Shown here: one piece after another, positions 1-10,819 of the stretch | How positions within the stretch are numbered: the stretch's first letter is position 1 | Layout: each line of letters opens with the position of its first letter | Assembly: GCF_002234675.1 (NCBI RefSeq) | Contig: NC_019866.2 | Coordinates: forward strand, 6,863,307 to 6,927,306 | Reading direction: 5' to 3' | Origin: Oryzias latipes | Taxonomy: Eukaryota > Chordata > Actinopteri > Beloniformes > Adrianichthyidae | Length of the DNA: 64,000 nucleotides | Position numbers and translations under genes: made by a program | Notes under the pieces: model-generated | Databases searched by the model: none | Told to the model about the DNA's origin: nothing | What the model saw: only the letters and a program-made list of their open reading frames with translations

Positions 1-473
1 TATATTTTTTTTAAAAACTTGTTTTTAGACATTTAAGATAACTGACCATGTTTGAAGTTGTTATAATTTATCCTTGATCTGCACCTTTCTAAGCTTCTCT
101 CAAAATCTGGACATTTTAAGCCACTAGGATCTATAAGAAAATGATCATTAAAGTGAGTCAAAATCGTATTGCCCCATACTCTTTAAAAAAAGAAAACTGG
201 ATCTAAGACTCACGAAAACTCAAAATATATTGTATGATTTGGTTCGATTTTAATTATGTTAATTTAATAAATGTTCACATGGCAGACTGATATTCGTTGT
301 CATTATTTTGGAAACAAAGATTTATACTCTAAAAAGCAACTCTATTTTTAGATTTATTTTTTTTAAAGGATTTATTAAGGTGTGTCAAATTGTACTAAAT
401 CTTTATTCTTATTCCAATGAGTACAATAATTCAATAACAGATTCAGATGGCAATTTTATATTTTTGCCACAAA

Positions 474-551
474 GGAATAGAATAGAATAGAATAGAATAG
501 AATAGAATAGAATAGAATAGAATAGAATAGAATAGAATAGAATAGAATAGA
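474..551. repeat. (AATAG)n microsatellite
   Basis: About 15 nearly perfect head-to-tail copies of the 5-bp unit GAATA/AATAG are visible, ending at the AGATCT that follows. A variable-length pentanucleotide tract in non-coding DNA is the simplest reading. Confidence 0.97.
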
Positions 552-1025
552 TCTTTAATGATCCCTAAGGAAATTTAAAAATGGCCATCTGCTCACACTC
601 GTAAACACACACACACATTAAAAACAATAAAAATAGTAAAAGATTAATAGATAAAAAATAAATAAATAGATTAATAATTTAAAAATCAGTGGGTAAAAAA
701 AATAAAAATAAAAAATTACAAAAAAATTACTTTCTCCCAATAGACACAAATGAGTGACCTTGGTCGCCTTCCAGGCAGACTACTCTAGCAGTGTTTTACT
801 CGGTTACTCCCCTAGGGCAGTTCAGTTAATCAACTCACCTGTTCAGCGTCCTATTTAAGTCCAGGTGTGCAGTTGTTCATTCTCCTCCTTTACCGCAAGC
901 GCTGCATTCGTCGCCCCTCCCTCCTCCCCGGCTTCCACATGGGAGCTCCGTTATTACCCAAAAGTTTTATGGAAATCTTGTCTCATGAAATTGTACGGAG
1001 CCTTGTGCCAAACCTAAAACTACTA

Positions 1026-1079
1026 AAAGAATGTGAATGCCAACTTAAAGAATGTGAATGCCAACTTAAAGAATGTGAA
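1026..1079. repeat. 21-bp tandem repeat, about 2.5 copies
   Basis: The 21-bp unit beginning AAAGAATGTGAATGCC occurs at 1026-1046 and 1047-1067, followed by a partial third copy. The length is a multiple of three, so it reads through a short open frame (867-1115) as repeated KECECQL. No homologue is recognised and the frame is probably not a gene. Confidence 0.85.
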
Positions 1080-2414
1080 AATAAATATTTTTTACTGCAT
1101 GAGTTGTCTGACTGAAAGGTGTCTAAAGGGTAAGAAATATGAGGACTTTTACGAGAAAAAAATACCCTGAGCCCCTGAGTAGCACAGGACAAGAGCCAGC
1201 AGGACAGTAACTGTGGAGGACCAGCCGTGGTTTATGTGCTGCTGTGTTTGCTCAGCCAGGCAGCATATGGGTCTTCTGAGGGCCCTTGTTCAAACCTCAT
1301 TCAGGCTCTGTCCCTGACTCTGTTTCCATCTTTAACACACACAACAATACATCTGTAAAGTCTGAATCATGTTCATAAAAATGGGTCAATGCAACTGCTC
1401 CAGCCACAGGGTTTTTTTTTTTTTTAACTTCGATTGAGCCACTGGTGAGTACATCATCTGATACATCTAGTTCATTTCAATGCAACCTTTGAAGACATAA
1501 GCAGCAATTACTTGTTCAACCTTATCAAGGAACCACATGTTTACTAGAGAAATCCTACACAAAACAATTTTGCAAGAATGTAGTCAATTTGTAGTAATTT
1601 AGACTTTAAAAAACACATTAAAACAACAGAAAATCAATTGTTCAAAGGTTCTCTCTGGCTGATGTGAATAACCTAAAAAGTGGTCTCTTTAATAACAACA
1701 TTTATTTGATTATCTGCTGTTGAAAGTTTAAATCATAAGTTGTACTGTTGTAATACATTAATTTAACAAAAGTTACCCAAAAATGGAAAAATGTGCCCTC
1801 ATGGCCCACATTAGCCCACATTTGCCCATACGAATGTTGTTAACATTTTACTTTCATAACAATAATGTAACATTATTTTAAGGACAAGTGCAATCACCTG
1901 AAGCCATGTCTGTTGACAGTTGCATGAAAAAATCTACGGACTCCCTTTTCTCCATCGCACTTTTTTGGCTTTTGTTCGTTTCCTGTATTCATTGAGTATA
2001 GCTGGCATGACTTTATTACAGTATGTTTTATTTTAAGAAGATCTGGTGTTTAGCTGCAGGCCTACAACAGTTGTGGGTTTTCTCATGACATGCGTGTGAT
2101 GAAAAAATCAATAATAACTTTTTACTAAAAAAACAGTGGTAATTGAGTGTGTTTTGTTATTTGTATGTGTGTGTGTGTCAAGGTCTTTGCTTTCGCCTTT
2201 TTTTTTAAATTAATTTATTTTTTAAATCCCACTGCGAGTGTGAAAACTGCTTTTTAAATAAAGTTTCATTTGATTAGTATACAACCCAAATAATCAAACA
2301 GGTGTTACTCCTGTTACCATTTCAAATATTTTCAGGATAAATAAAAAATCTGTACGGTACAAAAGTGTAAACATATATTTTATTTGTTGGCCAAAAAAGG
2401 CACATTAATTGTGG

Positions 2415-2657
2415 TTAACCCTTTACCACCAGAGCTTTAGCTTCAGTGTTGACGGTCTTTCGACTCTGTGACTCTTCAACCAGTAACATAATTCTAGAGG
2501 ATTCTGAGCCCTGGTGCAAAGCAGATATGCAAAGCTGCTTTTTTCTGTGCCAGAATCAGCTGATTCCCATTGATCGCATTAAAGGTTGAAAAGTAACGGT
2601 AGCTCAAAGACCATTATTTAGGTGTCGCTAGCAACATCTCTAATGTTAAAGGGTTAA
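2415..2657. mobile_element. MITE with TTAA ends (piggyBac-like)
   Basis: The element starts with TTAACCCTTTACCACCAGAG and ends with CTCTAATGTTAAAGGGTTAA. The reverse complement of the right end matches the left end at most positions, giving imperfect terminal inverted repeats directly against TTAA at both edges. At 243 bp with no open frame it fits a non-autonomous element mobilised by a piggyBac-type transposase, which uses TTAA targets. The family name is not known to me. Confidence 0.7.
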
Positions 2658-4009
2658 ACAGATCTTTGCTCGTTTAAATAGTATTAGTAAAGGAAATAAG
2701 CTTATTTTTGTCTTTTTTTTAAATGCTCTGGTTAAGCCTGTGAGCTGCTTCACAACATTTGTCTAATGCCACACAGGAACGGGTGAGTGTGTCTGTGAAA
2801 AAGCGCTGGGTCTTTGAAGAAAAAGCCACACTAAAATACATCATTTTAACTTTGGCCGAACAGGGAATTGTTTCTTCATTTATTTGCAGATGGATACACA
2901 TGCTCTCTCCCCAGTACGCTGATTTAAAAAGAAGAAAAAAACAGACCCACTTGAGAAAACTTCAAAGATCAAACTGCAGTTTTGTTCTTAAGACACTATT
3001 TTGAGCTCAAACTACTTTTCTGTCAGACTTTTTTAAAGCAGCTGCAAGATTCTGGTAAAATATTCCAATTGTGTCATTTTAATCTTTGTTCTTTGACACT
3101 AATAATTATGGTTTACAATGTAGTGTAAAATGTTTGATTACCAAAGAGCAAAAGAAAAAAGAAATTCCCCTTGTAACGGGTTGGTGCAAAATAAGTAACT
3201 TGCGATCCTGTCTAGAGAAATGTTGTGGATTTTCTGCCGTAAGCCTGACCGATCCAAAAGGAACTCCTGGTGTTTTTCTTAAGCCCTGTTTCTATTCACA
3301 GCTCTGCTCTGGAATTGAGGCGATCATTTGTTCTCCTTAAGTCGTGCCTCCTACAGCACAGAATCCTTGAACTTTAAAGAGTAATTGCAGTTTTCACTGT
3401 CACATAGCTGCTGCTTGACAAAGGTATTCACTGTCACTCAGTCAAACAGTAAAAGCTATGATTTTGCTACAGCATTCAAAAGAGAAATGACTGTGTGGGC
3501 ATGCATAGGATGGTTGAGTCACAAAACACCTTAAGAAGTTTGTACAAAAAAAAAAGCTCTCAATGTATATTTGAGGTGAAAAGTGCTTGTAAGGCATCTT
3601 CAGTTCAGCTTTAAAACTAGTCCATGATGAATGTAAGGATCAAAAAGAAAGATGCCACCCATCCTTGGTGATCCTTTACTATCAGGTGCAGAGATTCTTC
3701 CATTGTTTCTTCAAAATGTGGGTCTCAGAACACCTTTGCTGAGTTCTGACCAGGTTGTTTACCTAATTTAAGACCTAGATTTGATGTGATTCTGCAGAAA
3801 AGCCACTTTCATGCTCCCAAAAGCATTAGAAACATATAAAGTTGGGATATTTGTATTGGAAACATGCAGGGATAGTGTGTTCTGTTTAACTTGGAACATC
3901 AAATAGTAATTTATCAGTTCTGCTGTTAATTTCGCCAACAAAAGCCCTGTTATTTATTTAGTTTGTCTTCTACAGGAGTCTCTGAAAAAGTAATGAAAGC
4001 GAAGCTCAT
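2658..4009. other. Intergenic, nothing recognised
   Basis: AT-rich single-copy-looking sequence. The short open frames (for example 2759-3004 and 3086-3340) have no family resemblance and no supporting splice or promoter context. Confidence 0.5.
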
Positions 4010-4465
4010 GCCTAAGTCACAACTGCCCCTACGGGTGGATATGGGCCATCTGCAGGCAAAAAAATCGGCAAAACTATAGGGGGCATACAGCTGGTATGAA
4101 GTATCGAGGTCGTAGACCACTTAGTGAGACGCAAAGAGAAAATGTTCTGAATTTGGCATTGTACATGCATTTGTATGTGGTCGGTAAGGAGCCAGTACTT
4201 GCACCTTAATAACGAACAGGGTGCGGTACATGGGCACCCTACGACGGCATCCCCTGCACGTCATAAGTGCGTGCAACTTACAACATCCTTACAAATACTT
4301 CACCATACACCTACCACATGCACGACAATTGCATGTTTTCTTTTTGTAACACCCCTTAAGATGGATGCATGAGCCTCAAGGGAACTGCAAGACACACCTG
4401 CGCTCCCCTTAAGATGCACCTGCGCCTCTATACAGCCCTCCACAGGCCCAGACAACCTAGAAACT
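4010..4465. mobile_element. MITE family A, copy 1 (decayed right end)
   Basis: The element begins GCCTAAGTCACAACTGCC and shares blocks in the same order with 12158-12497 and 28012-28260. The CCTACGGGTGGAT block and the CTGCAGGCAAAAAA stretch recur at 28012. The right-hand part (CCCCTTAAGATGCACCTGC and then CAGACAACCTAGAAAC) recurs at 12410-12470. The terminal inverted repeat seen intact in the 12.2-kb copy has decayed at the right end here, so that boundary is approximate. Confidence 0.6.
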
Positions 4466-7400
4466 GAAGGACTGCAAGGTTACAAAAGAGAGACGGTTCT
4501 GAAATCGAATAAAATCTGTGAATTTTAGGGTTATTAGGAAAAATAATAGGTTTGTTTCTAAAAAAGGAAGTTGGAAGAATAAAAGTCAAGTTCTCAGCTT
4601 GACCTTCAGTTAAAAAATAGACTGGAATGTGAGCTCCTGTCAGCTTCTGTAGTGAACCACATGAGTGTAACTTAAGGCCATTACACATTACAGGAATAAG
4701 ACAGATGAGAACTTGCACCTATAAAAGGCCAATAGTTATTGTTGTGCAGAGTTCCTTGCCTCAGTCCTGTGGTCTTATCGAGTGCGCTCATCTGCTTTAC
4801 CTATCCTGCTTTCATAGATGTTGGCACGGAGAGAACGTGCTAAAGCCATATGGGATGGACCAGCAGGAAAACACAGCCCACCCTCTTAAATAACCCCTCC
4901 CATTAGACCATACGGCACTTTCAAGCCCTCGGCCCCTCCCTATTGTGTGTTTGAGTGGAGATGAGGCCGAGTTGTCAGTCATGCAAAGTCTGACCCAGAT
5001 ATGGCCTCTGAAGAGTGGGACGAGTACATCTCAGTCCTCTCAGTCCTCCCTATGAGGCTTCCCATTAAACGACACCAGCACTTTTAAAAGAAAAAGCGAA
5101 AATAAGCAGTGACTACCATCTCAATAGACTAGTAACCAAGAAGCCAAAAGTTTCAACTACTTGATGTTTTTAAAAAGGAAATCACAGCATTCTGTAATCT
5201 GCGACTTCAGTGATGATCAAAAATGTCAAAGAGACTCCCTTGTGGTTTTTGCTGCATAGAAACTGTTGCCAAGGAAAGCCAGAAGGAGCAAAGAGAGTGC
5301 TACAGAGAGAAAACTGTAAACACAGAAAAAACACAACAAATTATCGCACTGATAGTTTAAGGTAAGCTATCATGCAAGAACTGACGATTTCCAACTCACA
5401 ACCAGGTGCAGCATGAAGGAGTCCGACGGTAGAAGTGGATAGCGCCTTAGATGCAAACATGTCACTTTCCACGCAGTTCCACAGCAGTACAATGAAGACT
5501 TATGGGATGTTAAATAGACAACATCACTTTTTAAATAAGACTAAATTACAAACAATAAAGCGCTTACAACTGTATTCCATCAACATCACCATCAACGCTC
5601 TAATGAACATGGCAAAAAGAAAACAAATGAATCAGAAAATCTGCTTATCAATAAATAGGTTCATATTATAACACCCACAGCGCAAAACCTTTAAACCAAC
5701 ACAACTAATGAAGATTTAAACTATGAGAGAAGAGAAAAATTAACCTTAATAATTAGAACGATTACAGTGCATCTGTCCTTCTACCTTGTCAGGCTTTCAC
5801 ATGATCAAATGAGGATTATTAGTTCAGATAAATGGAACAGGCAGAGCTGGAGTAACAGTAAGAATGAGAAAAACGGTTAAAAGGATCAATTCAATTCAAC
5901 TCCCAAATGCTCTGCTTTTTAGGAGACTTAATGACATCTTTAAGACATCTAGTCTAAAATTCTGATCTGCATGTAGCAGTAAAACAGTACCAGCACATTT
6001 AATTAGATTGAAAATATGCGTGAAACAGAAAATACTAAGAGTTACTTTAACATAATTCAGACTATAATACCATATATGAAAAAAAAGAAATGCTCAGCTA
6101 AAATAGTTTCAGGAATTCCCTTAAAATGCTGATTCCTGTAATCTGGAGAGGCAATTTTTTCTCAAGCTAGAAGATGAAACCATTTTCTTCCATGTGCCTT
6201 TATTTATGCAATGACACGCAAAGTAATATCCATTGTGGTTGTTCACCTCACTATCTACAGAATATATATTTAAAATCATTCCCAAGAGACTTTGCACACC
6301 TATTTATTATTTCTACAAAGAGGAAAGTTAAGTTCCTAAAGTGACCAATAAAAGATATTTATGACAAATGTTACATGGTTATTATTCTACAGAGAAAAAG
6401 GTCAGTCCTCCCCTTTTCTAACTCAAACTAAAGCCTCACCGTGCGTGCTCAGCCATGCTCTGCTTCCCCCTGCCTGCGTCCTTCAAATGTCCTTGCGTGA
6501 CAGTGCAACTGCAGCGCGCTTCACACTTTCTGTGGGAGGCCTTTCTGAAATCCCAGTGTGTGGGAGATGGCTTCTGCCTTGCTCCCTATCTGTCGCTTAT
6601 CTCAGTCATCCACACTCCTGCCACTCCTTCCACTGTCTCCCACTCTCTCAAATGTTACACTTTGGTTTTTGTGCCACCCTTTACCACTTTGTTCTTCAAA
6701 CAATGCCAGTCACTCAGCCTTTAACCAAAATAATGACTGATGGGGGATTTGGCTTTCTCTTTCTTTTGTCAGTTTCTTCCCCAACCTCAGAACATTGCTG
6801 TAAAAGCTGCCATCCGAATGACAGACAGATTAACCAACTTTATGAGGGGAAAAATAAAAATCTGTTTTCCCTCACAGGGCATTCTCCCCCTCTTCCCCAG
6901 CTGCATTAATTACAATAAAATACATAAATTAGTTCAAAAATATTCTGTTAGTGAAACAAATTGTCAAAAGAGTGGAGTTAATTTTTGCTGCTTGGTTTCA
7001 TCAAGCCTCATAACCGTGATTAATAATTGCTGCTATCATCATCACCCCCAAAAAAGCATGGGTTGTCAGGCACCAGCCAATGCATGCAAACATACACACT
7101 TTTGATTTGCTCCATCACACTTCTTCATAGCTGTGGAGAATTTCTCCTGATTGAGAGTGTTACAGTGCCAGCACTAATTAACAGCCTTTGATTGTCTCGT
7201 CGCTGAGGTGGAAGTCATCATGTCTCCTTGTGTGTACACAATGCAGTGGTTAAAAACTTTAGCAGATGGATGCATTGTGGCTTCTTTCACAGTTTCTTAT
7301 TATCTTGAGACTGGAATTACCGCCTCCTCAACGCGGTGAAGTTGCAGTTTTCCCTGCTGTACTGGAGTTATGCTGTTAGGAAAAAAAAAGCCTGATAAAT

Positions 7401-7640
7401 GTTTTTGCAGCATAAAGTGATTTGCTTCAAGACAGCAGTTTTCAATCATTTTGCTGTTTCTGATACGGAGCTTAGGTGGAGACGTAATTGTTTTTAAATT
7501 TTTAGTATCGTATTAAAGTTTGGGAAAACAAGTACAAATCAGATATAAAGGTACAGATCGGTTCTGTACACTCGGAAAAAGTCCTTATCAAAACAAGTTT
7601 TGAAAATTTAGAAGACAAGATCCTTTTCCTATCCTCTTCT
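4466..7640. other. Intergenic; possible conserved non-coding patch
   Basis: No gene is recognised. A C/T-rich stretch (6361-6909) is open in several overlapping frames at once, which is a compositional effect and is not read as coding. The segment 7160-7390 is more complex and contains TAATTA and CTTTGAT motifs; it looks like a possible regulatory element but nothing proves it. Confidence 0.5.
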
Positions 7641-7644
7641 TATT

Positions 7645-7790
7645 CTCGTTTTGGCTTTTTCCTTCAGAGGTCACCACAGAAAATCAGCTTCTTCCATCTA
7701 ATCCTATTCTCTGCATCCTCTCTTCTAACACCAGCTACCTTCATGTTTTCATCCACCCATCTTTTGGTCTTCATGCTTTTCCCTCGTTAT
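7645..7790 (+). repeat. Fragment of dispersed teleost repeat (LINE-associated type)
   Basis: The stretch GAGGTCACCACAGAAAATCA, then TCTGCATCCTCTCTTCTAAC and a CATGTTTTCATCCACCC stretch, resembles the very common fish repeat with a GGGTCGCCACAGCGAATC-like start and CTCTGCATCCTC core. It is a diverged fragment of about 150 bp. Assignment to a particular retroelement family is from memory and uncertain. Confidence 0.55.
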
Positions 7791-8879
7791 AAGTAAAAAG
7801 AAATAGTAAATTCAGACTTAATTAATATCTTATAATGTTCTTGTAATGTTCTGGCCTTTAAGACCAAATTAATTCTTATAATTGGCAATAAACACTCATA
7901 TTAAGGTTAATATGTCTTAATATAAGCATACATTGCACCCCCAAAAAAGTTTTGCTGCTTTAATGTATCTTAATATGTGAAGTAAAAAAAAAAAAATTGT
8001 TTCTTTACAGATATTATCTAAAATAAGATATGTTCCAGTTGAAATTACTCAACAGGATATAGAAGATCAATGGTATTAAAACAAATTATAACATCTCCCT
8101 GAAAATTTACTCAAGTTAATTTAGTCTCAACTATAATAAGATATTAAAGTCTGATACCATATTAAAAAAGATTTTGTATTTTTGCAGTGTTTGAAAATGC
8201 AAGTCAGGTCTGCAGCCTTTTACTTAACAAGCAAAAACGATTTTTCGCTGTGCTAACAAACATGCTATTGCAAGATATACAACATGTGTCTAATTTAATA
8301 TTTGTCTTTAACATTTTTTATTCAATTTTAGGTATATTGACATAATTTAAATTATGTTAATGATTTAGCATCCTGCACAGAAGCTAGTTGCAAATAAACA
8401 CATTAAAGCAATAATCTTTCTAAGCTTTCCATCAAACATTTTATTATTTACTTATGATTTTATTTGTCCAACACATTTTAAGAGTTCTCTACAGTCTTCA
8501 CTGTCTTTCAGAAATGTTGCAGGGGGGGGGGGGGGGGCATGCCTCTAATACTTTAAAAATAATTAGCTGTGTAAATGTTTCAGAAAGGATTAAATACAAA
8601 CAGATTGTTCTGCAACTCCTCTGAAAATAAGTCATGCTGGTTTGTGATTCCCCTGCTAGCCTCATCCCAACACTCTCTGTTGTCACAAGTATTTCATGTT
8701 TTAGATCTGCAAACAGTTCCTTAAGATTTTACAAAAGCATCTTTATAAAGCTGCCTTTGAGTCATCAAGACCCTCCCTGGTTGGATTTTTGTTACACATG
8801 TTCTCTCAAATCTGTGAAGTAGACCAACAGATCCTTCAAAGACAGACATCATGCTGCACTCCAAACACATTCACAAACA
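7791..8879. other. Intergenic with poly(G) run
   Basis: AT-rich sequence with no gene recognised. It contains a run of 16 G at 8522-8537. Confidence 0.55.
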
Positions 8880-9500
8880 AATGAGAAACAAGGTCAATCT
8901 GTCATTAGGGAAAAAGATATAAAGCCATTATAAAGCTCTGGGAACCCAGAAAACCACACTCCAAGTCATCAACAAGAATCAGCGAAAAATATGGAAGAGT
9001 GGAGAGACCCTTCTCAGGCTGGCCAAACAAAAATCACCTCAAGAGAGCAGCAATGTTTCTGAGGTCTTACCAAACCACTAACATCCAAAGAACTGCAGCC
9101 TCACAGTTTAGTTGGACAATTAAGAACAGTAAAGCTCATCTATATTTTTTTTTTCAGAAAACATTTCTATGACTAGAGAAAATATTTTGATTGATGAGAC
9201 AAAAGCTCAATTTTTCGAAAGGTGTGTCCCATTCCTTTGGCTTGAAAGTAACAGTTTTTTTTTGATGAATACTACACTAAGAGTCAAACATGGGAGAGTT
9301 AGTGTAATTATATGGGTCTGTTTTGTTGCTTCTTGAAATAGAGGACTTGCTGTGGTAAATGGAGCCATGGATTCTGCTGTCTACCAAAAACTCCATACAC
9401 TTGAGTTCTGTAGCAGGACATTAATCCAAAATACAACAGCCGATCTACCTCTAAATTAAGCAAGAACAAAAAAAAATGAAGTCTGGCTCGTCATGGTATA
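8880..9500 (+). pseudogene. Decayed Tc1-like transposase
   Basis: The DNA follows the layout of fish and frog Tc1-family transposase genes. A segment with AAGCTCTGGGAACCCAGAAA and ATCAACAAGAATCAGCG is followed by GGAAGAGTGGAGAGACCCTT, CCAAAGAACTGCAGCCTCAC, GATGAGACAAAAGCTCAATT, GGACTTGCTGTGGTAAATGG and TTCTGCTGTCTACCAAAAA. These are the DNA-binding to catalytic-core portions in the expected plus-strand order. The frame is broken by many stops and indels, and internal pieces are deleted, so no active protein is possible. Terminal inverted repeats were not found. It is an old DNA-transposon fossil. Confidence 0.85.
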
Positions 9501-10022
9501 ATACATGGTTTAGGGGAACCCTAAAAAGGCCCATGAACATTTCTACGTTAATCACAAATGCAGTATCGCCATCTTTGATTCGTTTTGAGGATCTGAAATA
9601 TCCAGCAATCAGAAAGAGGTTAACACTTCTTAACACCACTGTACCAAAATGCATACTTTTTCAGAAATGGCAGAATAAAAGGGAATAAAAGGAAAACGTG
9701 TTTTGTGTGCCTCAGCTTTCTTTGCAGACAAAGTTGATCTGAATGATTTATGAGTGACAGCAAAGCTTGCCAACTGTTTCTTTAAGATAAATTTGACACA
9801 AAGCAAAAACAAACCACCACAAATAAAAGACAAAATACAGTTTTTGCACAGGAGAATGCACTTCATTTCTCTGAGGTTTCTCTGCCACTTTTGGTGCAGC
9901 TTTAAAGTTCAAAACTGCCCACCATGCAATGTTTGATACAACTATATTGCATCTAAAAGTGAATGAACCATTTTGTGGTCTTAATCTGGAGCAGAACGTA
10001 GCCCCTGAAACTATGTGCTCAC

Positions 10023-10162
10023 CTGGGTCTCTGCAGCTTAGCACCAACACCTGACCACCTGGGGTGCCGTCAGGAAAAACAAACTGATAATCGTCTCCAA
10101 ACATCTCCTCGCCCTGGATCCCCAGCAAACAGATTGTGTCCATCCAGTCCCACCCAGCACAA
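10023..10162 (-). CDS. Candidate internal exon of unknown gene
   Basis: Read on the minus strand, a 140-bp segment lies between a good acceptor (TTTGCTCTGCAG) and a good donor (CCCAG followed by GTGAGC). It is open through its length, starting at the third base of a codon and ending after the first base. The reading includes GEEMFGDDYQFVFPDGTPGG followed by QVLVLSCRDPG, which is balanced in composition and not low complexity. I do not recognise the family. No partner exon was identified on this strand, and the decayed Tc1 lies just downstream. It could be an orphan exon, a pseudogene piece or a chance open frame. Confidence 0.25.
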
Positions 10163-10302
10163 CTGCAGAGCAAAGTGAGCCATGCATCCTGGAAAAGTAC
10201 TGTACTTCAATGTTCTACAGTTTAAAGCACAGTTTCCCTCCCACAGTGTGATTATGCCTCAATGATTAGGTTTTTAGGAGACACTGAAGAATACAGCAGA
10301 GC

Positions 10303-10312
10303 CCTAAATAGG
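10303..10312 (+). promoter_or_regulatory. CArG/TATA-like box upstream of candidate gene
   Basis: CCTAAATAGG fits the CC(A/T)6GG consensus exactly and lies about 80 bp before the ATG at 10393. It could serve as an SRF site or a TATA-like element for the cysteine-rich candidate gene. This is position and motif only. Confidence 0.25.
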
Positions 10313-10392
10313 TTATGACAGAGACAGAGTGCACACACACAATACCAACTAACAAGCACATCTTGGTCTTGTTCCCTTTTTGGGAGACACAA

Positions 10393-10792
10393 ATGCATCA
10401 CTATATTCTTTCAGTGCTCGTGTTTGTCGTCAGCATCATGCTTATTCACACTGAAGCTGGAGACCGGCGCTCCGGGCTGCAGAAGCACTTCCCTCCCTCT
10501 TTCTTTGGTGCTCTCTTTCCACCTTGATCTACCTCTTTCTATGTCTCTCTTTCTGTGTCTGAAAGGTTTCTCTGAAAGGCTCAAGATGAAAGGCTGCCCT
10601 CAATGGGAGTGTGATTGCAGAGACAGTGCTGGCAGCCCGAGGTGCAACCAGAATTGCTCACTCAGAGTCGCCCCGCTCTGCAAAGATGCGCACGGCTGTT
10701 GTCCAAAGTTTGTGTGCAGGATGCTGTGCTTACCCGCATGTCCATGCCACAGATTTCTTCAAGGGGTGCACAATGTCATGCACAAGATATGA
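10393..10792 (+). CDS. Candidate small secreted cysteine-rich protein
   Basis: An ATG at 10393 opens a convincing signal peptide (hydrophobic ILSVLVFVVSIMLIH, then a likely cleavage after HTEA). An in-frame ATG at 10315 would add 26 residues. Joining 10393-10507 to 10566-10792 (donor TTTG/GTGCTC, acceptor after a strong pyrimidine tract ending CTGAAAG) keeps the frame and gives about 113 residues. The second exon is cysteine-rich: GCPQWECDCRDSAGSPRC, then NQNC, GCCPKFVC and CLPACPC. The spacing faintly recalls the IGFBP-type N-terminal fold of endocan-like proteins, but I cannot assign a family. The 58-bp intron is shorter than usual even for fish. AATAAA follows 22 bp after the stop. Other frames stay open over the second exon, so the C-terminus is uncertain. 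A chance arrangement is possible. Confidence 0.35.
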
Positions 10793-10813
10793 AATGGAAA
10801 AAATGTAATGTGC

Positions 10814-10819
10814 AATAAA
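10814..10819 (+). terminator. Poly(A) signal after cysteine-rich candidate
   Basis: A canonical AATAAA lies 22 bp beyond the TGA of the candidate secreted protein, which strengthens the reading of 10303-10840 as one compact transcription unit. Confidence 0.35.

Larger units (their letters stand above)
1..2414. other. Intergenic AT-rich DNA
   Basis: No gene is recognisable. The block holds a pentanucleotide microsatellite (474-551), an A-rich low-complexity patch (about 600-720), and a more GC-balanced piece (about 730-960) with a TATA-like CCTATTTAAG at about 850. A short open frame with an internal tandem repeat (867-1115) follows. The rest is AT-rich with poly(T) and GT runs and no splice-framed coding signal. 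Confidence 0.6.

Noticed and set aside
475-551. CRISPR-like array
   Set aside because: It is a simple 5-bp satellite without spacers in a eukaryotic genome.
6361-6909. 182-codon open frame in C/T-rich DNA
   Set aside because: Overlapping frames are open in the same stretch. There is no signal peptide, domain or splice context, and the composition explains it.
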